Origin: Bacilli bacterium
GTDB taxonomy: Bacteria > Bacillota_I > Bacilli_A > RFN20 > CAG-631
Direction of reading: 5' to 3'
Assembly: GCA_900754115.1 (NCBI GenBank)
Contig: CAAEBM010000052.1
Span: 43,608-107,607 of the forward strand
DNA length: 64,000 bases
Below the pieces are notes generated by a model. It did not search any database, was not told the DNA's origin, and saw nothing but the letters and a program-made list of their open reading frames with translations. Below, one piece after another: positions 1 through 10,116 of the stretch; the first letter of the stretch is position 1; each line of letters opens with the position of its first letter. The position numbers and the translations under genes were made by a program.

Positions 1-1801
1 ATTCAGCACTGATAAGTGTATCGCCACTATACCATCCAGAGAAAATGTATCCAGATTCTGGTTGGTTAGCAATAATTGTTACTTCTGTATCTACGTTTAA
101 TTCAACAGTTGTTCCTTCTTGACCATCAATTGTTCCATTAACAACTGTAATTGTAGCTTTATCAGAATATTCAGCAGTCCATGTTACATTGCCATTGACT
201 GGAATTTCGTATTCTTTTGATGTAGCTACGCTATCTCCACTAACCCAACGAACAAAACGTTCTCCTGTTTTATCATCTGCAACAATTGTAACTTTGCTGC
301 CTAAAGCAAAATCTTTTACGCTTTCATCAGTACCTTTAAATGTACCATTTACTAAAGTTATTGTCGCATAACCGGTGACATCGTTTAAAGAATTAGTTCT
401 AAAGATAACTTCTGTATTATTTTCAACTTGAAGTACACCTTTAATATCAAATTTATCATTCGGTTGAGCATCCGCATAAAGCGTAATATTTCTTCCTTTA
501 TAAACATTACCTTCAGCATCATTGAAAGTTGAAATTTCTCCAGTAGTTCCAACATAAATTAATTCTTTCATTGTTACTATTTTGTTTTGATTTGCTACAA
601 CCCATTGTGTTGCATAATCAGTAATAACAATTGGATTTGGAGAAGTAACTGCCCAATATTTACTTAAAACTTCTGGTTCTTGTGTAGGTGTAATTGTGTT
701 TTGTCCAGCAACAACACTAAATGTACCATCTACGCGAACTGTTTGTCCGATAGTATATGCTCTTTCAGCCTTTTCAGGAACGTATTGGAAAGTAGTATCT
801 TTAACTAATACAGAACCTGTTTCATCTGCAATAACTAATATACCATCATCATACATACTTGTAATGACACCACGTACTGTAACTGCAGTATCATTTTCTT
901 TAGTAATCACTTCAGCAATGTCATCAAATAAATCTACTGGAGCTTCTTCTGGTTCACATAAGTAAGCAGGAGTTTCATCTCCAGCATCTTCTCTTAACAT
1001 TACTTCTAGTTGTTTATCTTCATTGATAAAAACATAAAAATCATCAAAATCACCTTTTGCAGTGTCAAGTTCTAATAATTTATTAGATTCTTGCATTGCA
1101 ACTACTTCTTCTGAAGTATATGTGCTTTCAGGATAAAGGAAATTTAAAAATTGAACAAAACCATTTGCATCTTCCCCACGGCCAGTAATGATAAATCCGC
1201 CTTCGGGAATAACATAATCGTAATGGCTCGCAGTGCCAGCTGGCCAAGCTTCCCAGTCTGCAGCAATAGCAAATACTGGAAAACTATCAGTACCTGCAGC
1301 AGTAGTCTTGTCCCATTGATAAGCAGGACGATAATAGAAACCATCACTTGGTCCACCATAACCTGCATTTGTTCCCCAGCTAGCATAAGCAATATAACCA
1401 TTTGCATCAATAGCAAAATTCCAACGATAATTTCCTTCTGGATTCGTTGTTCTTCTATCTTCTGCTAAGCCTGAAACGTTAGCGCTTAATGGAGCAATAG
1501 TTCCATCAACATAACGGTCTGTCCAAATTGACATTCCTTCTGTTGTTACGTGAGTATTGGTGTCCCAGTTAAATACGACATCCAATGCTAACGATGTAGG
1601 ATCAGGAGGGATAGGTGTTGTACTACTGCTACTACTATCACTACCACCAGTAATAGGAGGATTAGTTGAAGTACCAGAGCTAGATGAATCTGGATTAGGT
1701 TTAGAAGATGAAGAATCACCTTTTTTTGTACATCCAGTTAACACCAATGTTAACCCTGCCAAACTCCATAAAAGCGTTTTAAACAGCTTTTTAGAATTCA
1801 T
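1..1801 (-). CDS. surface lipoprotein with OB-like and InlB B-type repeat domains (3' end beyond window)
   Basis: The frame is open from the ATG at 1801 to the window edge (600 codons, no stop). Residues 1-24 form a lipoprotein signal with lipobox L-T-G-C, Cys24 being the lipidated residue. A Ser/Thr/Pro-rich linker follows (about 28-68). Residues about 70-290 are Trp/Tyr/Gly-rich and not recognised. About 305-372 and perhaps 400-470 look like OB-fold modules (V-R-G-V-I ... V-D-G-T-F). Two copies of a GTF/GTID...G-x-x-F/I-x-x-W repeat (479-545, 549 onward) resemble the divergent InlB B-repeat family. SD GAAAGGGG lies 8 nt before the ATG. It is likely anchored on the outer face of the membrane; ligand or enzyme activity is unknown. 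It sits downstream of the rpoC terminator with its own promoter. Confidence 0.85.
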   Translation of the reverse strand, partial: MNSKKLFKTLLWSLAGLTLVLTGCTKKGDSSSSKPNPDSSSSGTSTNPPITGGSDSSSSSTTPIPPDPTSLALDVVFNWDTNTHVTTEGMSIWTDRYVDGTIAPLSANVSGLAEDRRTTNPEGNYRWNFAIDANGYIAYASWGTNAGYGGPSDGFYYRPAYQWDKTTAAGTDSFPVFAIAADWEAWPAGTASHYDYVIPEGGFIITGRGEDANGFVQFLNFLYPESTYTSEEVVAMQESNKLLELDTAKGDFDDFYVFINEDKQLEVMLREDAGDETPAYLCEPEEAPVDLFDDIAEVITKENDTAVTVRGVITSMYDDGILVIADETGSVLVKDTTFQYVPEKAERAYTIGQTVRVDGTFSVVAGQNTITPTQEPEVLSKYWAVTSPNPIVITDYATQWVVANQNKIVTMKELIYVGTTGEISTFNDAEGNVYKGRNITLYADAQPNDKFDIKGVLQVENNTEVIFRTNSLNDVTGYATITLVNGTFKGTDESVKDFALGSKVTIVADDKTGERFVRWVSGDSVATSKEYEIPVNGNVTWTAEYSDKATITVVNGTIDGQEGTTVELNVDTEVTIIANQPESGYIFSGWYSGDTLISAE

Positions 1802-1846
1802 ATATTTTTCCCCTTTCTTTAAAATATGGATTCAATATCCATTTTG

Positions 1847-1875
1847 ATTATAATACTTATATTTTAAAAAAGCAA
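1847..1875 (-). promoter_or_regulatory. sigma-A type promoter of the lipoprotein gene
   Basis: On the minus strand, -35 TTGCTT (1870-1875) and -10 TATAAT (1847-1852) are separated by 17 bp. The start codon lies about 45 bp downstream. Consensus -10 and ideal spacing make this convincing by eye. Confidence 0.75.
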
Positions 1876-1883
1876 GGCAAAAA

Positions 1884-1899
1884 ATGGTAACGCTTTCAT
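1884..1899 (-). promoter_or_regulatory. cre-like catabolite (CcpA) site
   Basis: The minus strand reads ATGAAAGCGTTACCAT, matching every fixed position of the relaxed cre consensus WTGNAANCGNWNNCAW. It lies 8 bp upstream of the -35 of the lipoprotein promoter. In Bacillus, cre sites upstream of the -35 often mediate CcpA activation rather than repression. No ccpA gene is in this window, so function is inferred. Confidence 0.6.
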
Positions 1900-1903
1900 T
1901 TTT

Positions 1904-1946
1904 TTAAAACAAAAAAACAAAGCGTTCGGCAAGAGCGCTTTGTTTT
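1904..1946 (-). terminator. rho-independent terminator of the rpoBC operon
   Basis: Just after the rpoC stop, a stem CAAAGCG/CGCTTTG (1918-1924 with 1936-1942), extended by four A-T pairs, is followed on the minus strand by a T-rich tract. Confidence 0.9.
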
Positions 1947-1953
1947 AGACATT

Positions 1954-4900
1954 TTAAACAATTGATTGTTCGACTGTTTCCTCATTTTCTTCAGAAAGCA
2001 AGGCTTTTTCTTGCTCTTTTTTAGCTACTTCAGGACAAGGAATAAGTTTACCAACAATAACATTTTCTTTTAATCCTGTCAAATGATCCACTTTTCCTTT
2101 AACAGCCGCATCCGTTAAAACACGGGTTGTTTCTTGGAAAGAAGCAGCAGACAAGAAAGATTCAGTTTCTAAAGAAGCTTTTGTGATGCTCAAAATAATT
2201 TGTTTTGCGACTGCAGGGCGGCCATGATGAATCAAAGTATCACGATTAATACGTGTAAATTCATGCATATCGATTTTACTTCCTGGTAATAAATCAGTAT
2301 CTCCGCCATCTAAAACAATTAATTTGCGTAACATTTGACGAATCATCACTTCAATATGTTTATCACCAATAGGAATACCGGTTAAGCGATAAACTTTTTG
2401 AACTTCTTTTAAGATATATTTTTGAACTTCAACGCTATCTGCTACTTCAAGTAATTGTTTTGGATTAATCGGTCCTTCTGTAATTTTTTGACCATTTTTA
2501 ACTTCATCGCCAACTTGTACACGAATTCTTGCTCCAAAAGGTATGACATATTCTTCTGAATCTAAATCATTTTTAATGGTAACAACTGTTTTTTCGCCAT
2601 CTTTGAAATCTTTTGTTTCAATGCTTTGAACTGTACCAGCAGTCTTTGAAATAATCGCTTCTCCACGAGGAGGACGTGTTTCAAACAATTCTTGAACCCG
2701 AGGTAAACCTTGAGTAATGTCTGAACTTCCCGTAACTCCACCGGTATGGAAAGTTCTCATGGTTAATTGCGTTCCTGGTTCCCCAATAGATTGAGCAGCC
2801 ATTGTTCCAATCGCTTCTCCAACTTCTACTTCTTTTCCAGTTGCTAAATTTAAACCATAACACTTTCTGCACACACCATTATGAGTTTTACAACCAAATA
2901 AAGAACGAATTTTAATTTTCTTATATCCTGCTTGAATAATTTTATCTGCAGTTTCTTCACTAATTAAACTATCTTTATCCACGATTAATTCTTTGGTTTC
3001 TGGATGATAGATATTATTTAGTGGGTAACGACCGACTAAACGATCTTTGAAAGGAACGACAATTGAATCATTTTTCGTGTCTTTGATTTCTTCAACTTCA
3101 AATCCAATATCGGTATGGCAATCATCTTCACGGACAATGACATCATGAGCCACATCGACTAAACGTCTAGTTAAATATCCAGATTCTGCTGTCTTTAAAG
3201 CAGTATCGGACATGGTTTTTCTAGCACCATGGGTAGAAATAAAGAATTCAGATACGGTTAAACCTTCACGGAAAGAAGATTTAATCGGTAATTCAATTGC
3301 TCTTTCAGTTGAAATAGACATTTGATTTAATTGAGAAATTTCAGCAGAAGTTAATTTTCCACCTGTTTGAGTTAATTTCTTAATTAAATCTTTATGTGCA
3401 TCTCTTGAAGAGGGTTTAAATGGTTTAGACATTAATCCTCTCATTCCGGCAAGTTGCGTAAAGTTTGAAGCATTTCCTCTAGCACCAGAATCAGACATCA
3501 TAAAGAATGGATTTCGATTGTTTTGTTTTAATTGTTTTGCCAAAGAGGTTTCAACTTCACTTTTTACTTTTTCCCAAACTTTAACGACTTTATTATGTCT
3601 TTCATCATCCGTTAATAAACCTTTATTATAGAATTTAACAATTTGTTCGACTTGTTTATCTCCATCAGCGATAATATCGTATTTTCCTTCGGCTACTTTA
3701 ATATCATCAATAGAAACAGTAACACCAGAAACTGTCGCATATTTAAATCCTTGATCTTTCATTTTATCAAGCATAACGGAAGTTTCTTCAGTACCATAGT
3801 GTTTAAACACATAGTCGATGATTTTTCCTAAATCTCCCTTTTTAAAAGGTGGATTTAGTTCACTAGTGGCGATGATTTCTTTGATATTTCCACCACGAGG
3901 AACAAAATATTTTTCAGGGATTTTTTCAAATCCATCTTTAGGACTATTTAAATAAACAAGTGTTTTTGGATAAATGCTATTAAAGATAATTTTACCAACG
4001 GTTGTAATTAAATATTGATTTTTTTGCTCTTCAGTAAAACATTCTTTATCTAAAGAGGAAGCTAAAATCGCAATCCGTGTTTGTAAATGAATATTTCCTG
4101 TTTGATAAGCTAAAATCGCTTCATCTGGATTTGCAAAAACTTTTCCTTCACAATCTCCATATAATTCGTATTTTTCTGCATTCATTTCATCGCCATCTTC
4201 ACGATATTTTGCAGCACGTTGATAAAAATCATTTTTGGTCCATTCTAGCGTAATATAATAATTTCCAAGCACCATGTCATGACCTGGAGTAACAATTGGT
4301 TTTCCATCTTTTGGTCCTAAAATATTTTTTGAACCAATCATTAGTTCACGGGCTTCATGAATAGCATCTTTTGATAAAGGAACATGGACAGCCATTTGGT
4401 CTCCATCAAAGTCAGCATTAAATGCTGGACAAACTAATGGATGCAAACGAATTGCTCTTCCATCAACTAATTTCACTTCAAAAGCTTGAATTCCTAAACG
4501 GTGTAACGTTGGTGCACGGTTTAATAATACAGGATGATCTTTAATAATGTTATCTAAAGCATCCCATACTCTTTCATCTTGACGATCAATTAATCGTTCG
4601 GCTTGTTTATGAGAAGTGACTTGTCCTTCAGCAATCATTTTTGCAGCAATGAAAGGTTTAAATAATTGAACAGCCATTTCTCTTGGAATACCACATTGAT
4701 ACATCTTTAAATCAGGTCCGACAACAATAACACTACGTCCTGAATAATCGACTCTTTTTCCAAGTAAGTTTTGACGGAAACGACCTTGTTTTCCTTTTAA
4801 AGTATTGGATAAAGATTTTAATGCTCTTCCACCAGCGCCTAAAACTGGTTTGCTACGACGACCATTGTCAATTAAAGCATCAACGGCTTCTTGTAACATT

Positions 4901-5895
4901 CTTTTTTCATTGATTAAAATGACTCCAGGAGCATTAATTTCTTTTAATCTTTTTAGACGAATATTTCGGGTGATAACACGACGATATAAATCATTTAAAT
5001 CACTTGTTGCAAAACGTCCTCCATCTAATTGTAACATCGGTCTTAAATCAGGTGGAATGACGGGAACAACCGTTAAAACCATCCATTCTGGACGATTATT
5101 TGATTTTCTAAAAGATTCGACAACGTCAAGTCTTTTTAATAATTTTTGTCTTTTTAATTTTTGACTTTGTGTTTCTTTTAGTTCTGTTTTAATTTCTTCA
5201 AGAATTTTATCTAAATCAACTTGTTCTAATAAAGTTTTAATGGCTTCTGCCCCCATACCAAATTCAGCACCTGTGTGTTGCGTGATAAAGGTAGCATAAG
5301 TATAAAAATCAAATTCTTTTGAATTTTCCAAACGATTAATAATATCCGTACCACGAATATATTCTGCATCATCTTCAGAAAATCTTGAAATAATTTCTTT
5401 TACTACAGCCACAAATTTAATTCTAGCTTCTTTTTCTCCTAAAACTTCTCCTTTGTATAATAAAGAAGTAGTTCCAGGATTTAAAACAATTCTAGAAACA
5501 AAGTAGACGACATCTTCTAATTGCTTAGCAGAAATATCTAAAATTAAAGCAATTCGACTAGGAGTTCCTCTTAAATACCAAATATGAGCCACTGGACTTG
5601 CTAATTCAATATGTCCCATTCTTTCACGACGAACTGCTTTTGTAGTCACTTCTACTCCGCATTTTTCACATTTAATGCCTTGGAAACGAATCTTTTTATA
5701 TTTTCCACAATGACATTCATAATCTTTTGACGGACCAAAAATTCTTTCACAAAACAAACCATCCAATTCTGGCTTTTGAGACCGATAATTAATGGTTTCT
5801 GGTTTTGTCACTTCTCCATATGACCATTCTAAGATTTTTTCTGGAGAAGCCAAGCCAATTTGAATAGCAGAAAGTTTATTGATATCAATGGCCAT
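1954..5895 (-). CDS. rpoC: DNA-directed RNA polymerase subunit beta'
   Basis: 1313 residues. It forms the catalytic half of RNA polymerase with RpoB. The magnesium-binding loop N-A-D-F-D-G-D-Q is at residues 493-500 (Asp495, 497 and 499). An N-terminal zinc ribbon is formed by Cys61, Cys63, Cys76 and Cys79. A second zinc site includes Cys1002, Cys1009 and Cys1012 with an upstream Cys in D-D-C-H-T-D. Slightly longer than the B. subtilis protein, with an acidic C-terminal tail. The start overlaps the rpoB stop by one base (TAATG), so translation is probably coupled. Last gene of the operon, followed by a strong terminator. Confidence 0.99.
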   Translation of the reverse strand: MAIDINKLSAIQIGLASPEKILEWSYGEVTKPETINYRSQKPELDGLFCERIFGPSKDYECHCGKYKKIRFQGIKCEKCGVEVTTKAVRRERMGHIELASPVAHIWYLRGTPSRIALILDISAKQLEDVVYFVSRIVLNPGTTSLLYKGEVLGEKEARIKFVAVVKEIISRFSEDDAEYIRGTDIINRLENSKEFDFYTYATFITQHTGAEFGMGAEAIKTLLEQVDLDKILEEIKTELKETQSQKLKRQKLLKRLDVVESFRKSNNRPEWMVLTVVPVIPPDLRPMLQLDGGRFATSDLNDLYRRVITRNIRLKRLKEINAPGVILINEKRMLQEAVDALIDNGRRSKPVLGAGGRALKSLSNTLKGKQGRFRQNLLGKRVDYSGRSVIVVGPDLKMYQCGIPREMAVQLFKPFIAAKMIAEGQVTSHKQAERLIDRQDERVWDALDNIIKDHPVLLNRAPTLHRLGIQAFEVKLVDGRAIRLHPLVCPAFNADFDGDQMAVHVPLSKDAIHEARELMIGSKNILGPKDGKPIVTPGHDMVLGNYYITLEWTKNDFYQRAAKYREDGDEMNAEKYELYGDCEGKVFANPDEAILAYQTGNIHLQTRIAILASSLDKECFTEEQKNQYLITTVGKIIFNSIYPKTLVYLNSPKDGFEKIPEKYFVPRGGNIKEIIATSELNPPFKKGDLGKIIDYVFKHYGTEETSVMLDKMKDQGFKYATVSGVTVSIDDIKVAEGKYDIIADGDKQVEQIVKFYNKGLLTDDERHNKVVKVWEKVKSEVETSLAKQLKQNNRNPFFMMSDSGARGNASNFTQLAGMRGLMSKPFKPSSRDAHKDLIKKLTQTGGKLTSAEISQLNQMSISTERAIELPIKSSFREGLTVSEFFISTHGARKTMSDTALKTAESGYLTRRLVDVAHDVIVREDDCHTDIGFEVEEIKDTKNDSIVVPFKDRLVGRYPLNNIYHPETKELIVDKDSLISEETADKIIQAGYKKIKIRSLFGCKTHNGVCRKCYGLNLATGKEVEVGEAIGTMAAQSIGEPGTQLTMRTFHTGGVTGSSDITQGLPRVQELFETRPPRGEAIISKTAGTVQSIETKDFKDGEKTVVTIKNDLDSEEYVIPFGARIRVQVGDEVKNGQKITEGPINPKQLLEVADSVEVQKYILKEVQKVYRLTGIPIGDKHIEVMIRQMLRKLIVLDGGDTDLLPGSKIDMHEFTRINRDTLIHHGRPAVAKQIILSITKASLETESFLSAASFQETTRVLTDAAVKGKVDHLTGLKENVIVGKLIPCPEVAKKEQEKALLSEENEETVEQSIV

Positions 5896-8800
5896 TAAAA
5901 TTCACCTCCGTCATCAAGATTTGCTGAGATATTTAATCCACTCGCTTCTAAATCTTCAGAAAGGGTTTCAAATGTCGGATATTTATCTCGACTTTGTGCT
6001 TCTTTCATAATATCTTTGGTTTCCATGATATTTCCTTGATCATCAAGTAAATTGACATCAATAGCCAAAGATTGCAATTCTTTTTGTAAGACTCTAAACG
6101 ATTCAGGAATTCCAGGATTAGGAATTTCTTTTCCTTTTAAGATTGCTTCATAAGCTTTCACACGTCCCACTACATCATCGGATTTAATAGTCAATATTTC
6201 TTGTAAAGTATGTGCAGCTCCATAAGCTTCTAAAGCCCATACTTCCATTTCACCAAAACGTTGACCACCATTTTGAGCTTTACCTCCAAGAGGTTGTTGT
6301 GTGACAAGTGAATAAGGACCTGTCGCACGAGCATGTAATTTATCGTCAACCATGTGTGATAGTTTAATCATATACATGACTCCGACAGAAACTTTTTCAT
6401 CATATTTTTCACCGGTTTTTCCATCATAAAGAACTGTTTTTCCATCTTTTGACATACCGGCTTTATTCATCAAATCGAGCAATTCTTCATTTGAAATTCC
6501 ATCAAATGAAGAAGTAGCTACTTTCATTCCTAAAGTTTTAGCAGCCATTCCTAAATGAAGTTCCAACACTTGTCCAATGTTCATTCGGCTTGGAACCCCT
6601 AAAGGATTAAGCATAATATCTACTGGTGTGCCATCTGGTAAAAAGGGCATATCTTCTTCAGGCATGATTCGTGAAATGACCCCTTTATTTCCATGACGTC
6701 CAGCCATTTTATCTCCTTCAGAAATTTTCCGTTTTTGAGCGATATAAACTCTAACGATTTGATTAACACCAGGAGCTAAATCCACTCCTCCTGTCTTCCG
6801 ATTGAATACTTTTACACCGACAACAATTCCTTCTCCACCGTGAGGAACGCGTAAAGAATTATCTTTTCCTTCTTTTGTGCGATCGCCAAAGATAGACATT
6901 AATAGTTTTTCTTCAGGAGTGGGTTCAGTTTGTCCTTTTGGTGTAATTTTTCCAACTAAAATATCGCCTTCTTTAACTTCTGAACCAGGAATAACAATTC
7001 CAAGTTCATCTAAGTGAGCCTTTGCTTCTTCTGAAACATTGGGCACATCCCGTGTAATTTCTTCTGGACCTAATTTTGTTTCACGACATTCTGTATCGTA
7101 ATCTTCAATATGAATAGAAGTATATACATCATCTTTAACTAAACGTTGAGACATGATGACTGCATCTTCATAGTTATATCCATGCCAGGTCATAAATGCA
7201 ACGACAACATTTTGTCCTAAAGCTAACTCTCCTTGTTCCATAGAAGGTCCATCGGCTAAAATTTCACCCTTTGCTACTTGTTGGCCCACTTTAACAATCG
7301 GGTTTTGGTTAAAACAAGTACCCGCATTAGAACGAGCAAATTTATATAATGTATAGGTACGTGGTCCTTCTTTTTCATCCACAATAATTTTTTTAGAATC
7401 GACATAACGTACAATTCCATCTTCTTTTGCAACTACAGCAACACCAGAGTCATGTGCACTAATGTATTCAATACCTGTACCAACAATAGGTGCACTAGGA
7501 CGTAAAAGAGGAATGGCTTGCCGTTGCATGTTTGCACCCATCATTGCCCGGTTTGCATCATCGTTTTCAATAAATGGAATTAATGCTGTCGGAATCGAAA
7601 TGATTTGTTTAGGTGAAACATCGACATAATCGACATTTTCTTTATCCGCTAAGATATCTTCTCCACGGAAACGAGCGATAATTTTATCTTGTAAAATTTC
7701 GCCATCTTTTCCTAATTGAATGTTTGCTTGACCAATGACAAATTCGTTTTCTTCATCAGCTGATAAATAATCACATAATTCATCTTTTACAAAATGCTTT
7801 CCATTTTCGTGAACTACTTTACGGAAAGGAGTTTCAATAAATCCATATTCGTTAATTTTAGCATGACTTGCTAAATTATTAATTAATCCAATATTTGGTC
7901 CTTCTGGCGTTTCAATTGGACAAATTCGACCATAATGGGAATAGTGAACATCCCGCACTTCAAAACTAGCGCGATCACGCGAAATTCCACCAGGTCCTAA
8001 TGCAGACAAACGACGTTTATTGGTAAGTTCTGCAATTGGATTGGTTTGATCCATGAATTGAGAAAGTTGTGAAGAAGAATAAAATTCTTTAATCGCAGCC
8101 GTTAACGGTCTAATGTTAATGAGATTGGTCGGTGTCATCGATTCTGTATCTGTAATGGACATTCTTTCACGAACAGAACGTTCCATTCTAGAAAGACCAA
8201 TTCTGAATTGATTTTGTAACAATTCACCAACAGCACGTACCCGACGATTACCTAAATGGTCAATGTCATCAACATCGCCAATATTATCGGCTAAATTGAG
8301 TAAATAAGAAAAAGTAGCATAAATATCAGGAACGGTAATATGCTTGTTTTTTAAATTCAAGTCTGTCCCCATGATTTGTACAACTTTTGACTTTGTTTCA
8401 TCTGGGTAAACTTTGACAATATTCACTTGATTATAAGGTCCAAAATCCGTATTTACTTTTACTTCATAAGCATGGGCTCCTTTTTCAAAAAGTTCCATGT
8501 TCATGATGTTTTTGACTCTTTCTTTAGTCATATGAGTGCCTTTTTCATAAATGACTTCCCCATTGACATCGACTAAATTTTCAGCCAAATAACAATCTAA
8601 AATACGATTATAAACACTTAATTTGCTTTTTAATTTAAAGCGTCCTGCCACGCCTAAATCATAACGTCTTTTATCAAAAAACTTTTGAAATAATAACGTT
8701 TTAGGTCCTTCTTCTGTAGCAGGTTCACCTGGTCTTAATTTAGAATGAATTTCAACCAATGCTTCACGAATGGTAGAAGCATGATCTTTTTCAAATGTAT

Positions 8801-9461
8801 TTACAAGCAAAGGATTATTACCAAACAAATCACAGATATCTTCATTTGTTGGTAAACCGATTGCTCTTAACAATACAGTAGCAGGCATTTTCCGAGTACG
8901 ATCAACACGCACTTGAATTTGATCTTTGATATCACTTTCAAATTCAAGCCAAGTTCCTCTTGCTGGAATTAAGTCTGCACCATAAAGTAATTTTCCATTT
9001 TTAGTGTCCACATTCTTTTTAAAATAAGCGCCTGGAGAACGAACAAGTTGCGAAACAATAACCCGTTCAGCACCATTGATGACAAAGGTACCAGTATCTG
9101 TCATCATTGGGAAATCTCCCATATAGACTTCAGATTCTTTAATTTCTCCTGTAGTCATGTTATTTAATCGCAATAATGCGCGTAGTGGACGAGAATAAGT
9201 TAGATCTCGATTCTTACAATCAACTTCGCTGAATTTTGGTTCATCAAAACGGCATGATAAAAATTCAAGGGTTAAATCGCCTTTACTACTAGCTATTGGA
9301 AAGACATCTTGGAAAACTTCTCCAATTCCTTTTTTTAAGAACCAATCAAAAGATGATGTTTGAATTTCAATCAAATTTGGAAGGGCTAATGAACCACTAA
9401 TTTTAGAGTAATTAACTCTATTTTTAGAATACTTTTGTTTTTCAAAAGTTGTTTTTATCAC
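5895..9461 (-). CDS. rpoB: DNA-directed RNA polymerase subunit beta
   Basis: 1188 residues, close to the B. subtilis length. I start it at the GTG at 9461 because an SD AAGGGGTGA (9469-9477) lies 7 nt upstream; a longer in-frame start at 9497 would overlap ybxB and has no SD. The rifampicin-pocket segment S-S-Q-L-S-Q-F-M-D-Q is intact, but the residue equal to E. coli His526 / B. subtilis His482 is Asn481. The P-I-E-T-P-E-G-P-N-I-G motif and the C-terminal G-G-Q-R-F-G-E-M-E clamp region are present. Coupled to rpoC by TAATG. Confidence 0.98.
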   Translation of the reverse strand: MIKTTFEKQKYSKNRVNYSKISGSLALPNLIEIQTSSFDWFLKKGIGEVFQDVFPIASSKGDLTLEFLSCRFDEPKFSEVDCKNRDLTYSRPLRALLRLNNMTTGEIKESEVYMGDFPMMTDTGTFVINGAERVIVSQLVRSPGAYFKKNVDTKNGKLLYGADLIPARGTWLEFESDIKDQIQVRVDRTRKMPATVLLRAIGLPTNEDICDLFGNNPLLVNTFEKDHASTIREALVEIHSKLRPGEPATEEGPKTLLFQKFFDKRRYDLGVAGRFKLKSKLSVYNRILDCYLAENLVDVNGEVIYEKGTHMTKERVKNIMNMELFEKGAHAYEVKVNTDFGPYNQVNIVKVYPDETKSKVVQIMGTDLNLKNKHITVPDIYATFSYLLNLADNIGDVDDIDHLGNRRVRAVGELLQNQFRIGLSRMERSVRERMSITDTESMTPTNLINIRPLTAAIKEFYSSSQLSQFMDQTNPIAELTNKRRLSALGPGGISRDRASFEVRDVHYSHYGRICPIETPEGPNIGLINNLASHAKINEYGFIETPFRKVVHENGKHFVKDELCDYLSADEENEFVIGQANIQLGKDGEILQDKIIARFRGEDILADKENVDYVDVSPKQIISIPTALIPFIENDDANRAMMGANMQRQAIPLLRPSAPIVGTGIEYISAHDSGVAVVAKEDGIVRYVDSKKIIVDEKEGPRTYTLYKFARSNAGTCFNQNPIVKVGQQVAKGEILADGPSMEQGELALGQNVVVAFMTWHGYNYEDAVIMSQRLVKDDVYTSIHIEDYDTECRETKLGPEEITRDVPNVSEEAKAHLDELGIVIPGSEVKEGDILVGKITPKGQTEPTPEEKLLMSIFGDRTKEGKDNSLRVPHGGEGIVVGVKVFNRKTGGVDLAPGVNQIVRVYIAQKRKISEGDKMAGRHGNKGVISRIMPEEDMPFLPDGTPVDIMLNPLGVPSRMNIGQVLELHLGMAAKTLGMKVATSSFDGISNEELLDLMNKAGMSKDGKTVLYDGKTGEKYDEKVSVGVMYMIKLSHMVDDKLHARATGPYSLVTQQPLGGKAQNGGQRFGEMEVWALEAYGAAHTLQEILTIKSDDVVGRVKAYEAILKGKEIPNPGIPESFRVLQKELQSLAIDVNLLDDQGNIMETKDIMKEAQSRDKYPTFETLSEDLEASGLNISANLDDGGEF

Positions 9462-9483
9462 TTTTGTGTCACCCCTTGTTTTA

Positions 9484-10095
9484 TTATTCGGATTCACAGT
9501 TTTCTTTTGTTGCTTGCAGAATCCAATATCCTTTATGCTTTAAAACAACACGCACCTGTTTAAATATTTCAAGCAACTTTTTTTGGGCACTTAAAGCACC
9601 TAAATCTTTTTTTATAACAATCCATAATTCGCCCTGATGTTTTAAATGATAAAATGCATCTAAAAACATGGAATAAATAACTTTTTTTCCTGCACGAATT
9701 GGTGGATTCATTACAATAGTATCAAAAATCTTTTTTACATTTGTAAATCCATCACTTAAATAAACTTCTGCATTACTTAAATGAAAATTTTTTGCATTTT
9801 TTAAAGTTAATTCTATTGCTCTAGGATTCACATCTATCAAATCAACCTGTTGACATTTTTTAAAATAAGACAATGTCAATCCAATGACTCCATATCCACA
9901 ACCAACATCTAATAACGTCTCAACAGATGGCTGCTTTAATAATTCTAAAATTAAAAGATACGAGCCAAAATCGATTTCATTTTTTGAAAAAACTCCTATA
10001 TCGGTAAGGAAAGATAGTTTTTCATTGCCGATATAGGCATTAATTTGTTTCGGTTTGCTTTGTAAAGAAGGATCAAAATCATAATAATGACTCAT
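9484..10095 (-). CDS. ybxB: RsmC-like class I SAM-dependent methyltransferase (YbxB family)
   Basis: 203 residues. The SAM-binding motif L-L-D-V-G-C-G-Y-G-V-I-G is at 61-72, an acidic D-x-N-P motif follows near 88-91, and the catalytic N-P-P-I-R is at 130-134; N-P-P motifs methylate exocyclic amines, and the RsmC family acts on a guanine of 16S rRNA. Its place between rplL and rpoB is exactly that of B. subtilis ybxB. Exact rRNA target is inferred from family only. It follows an attenuator-like hairpin, so rpoBC and this gene may be expressed less than rplJL. Confidence 0.9.
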   Translation of the reverse strand: MSHYYDFDPSLQSKPKQINAYIGNEKLSFLTDIGVFSKNEIDFGSYLLILELLKQPSVETLLDVGCGYGVIGLTLSYFKKCQQVDLIDVNPRAIELTLKNAKNFHLSNAEVYLSDGFTNVKKIFDTIVMNPPIRAGKKVIYSMFLDAFYHLKHQGELWIVIKKDLGALSAQKKLLEIFKQVRVVLKHKGYWILQATKENCESE

Positions 10096-10116
10096 GTTTT
10101 CACTCCTTTAAAAAAT

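Noticed and set aside
1144..1468. Overlapping 90-105-residue frames on both strands
   Set aside because: They lie inside the lipoprotein gene in other frames, lack SDs and have no sensible composition.
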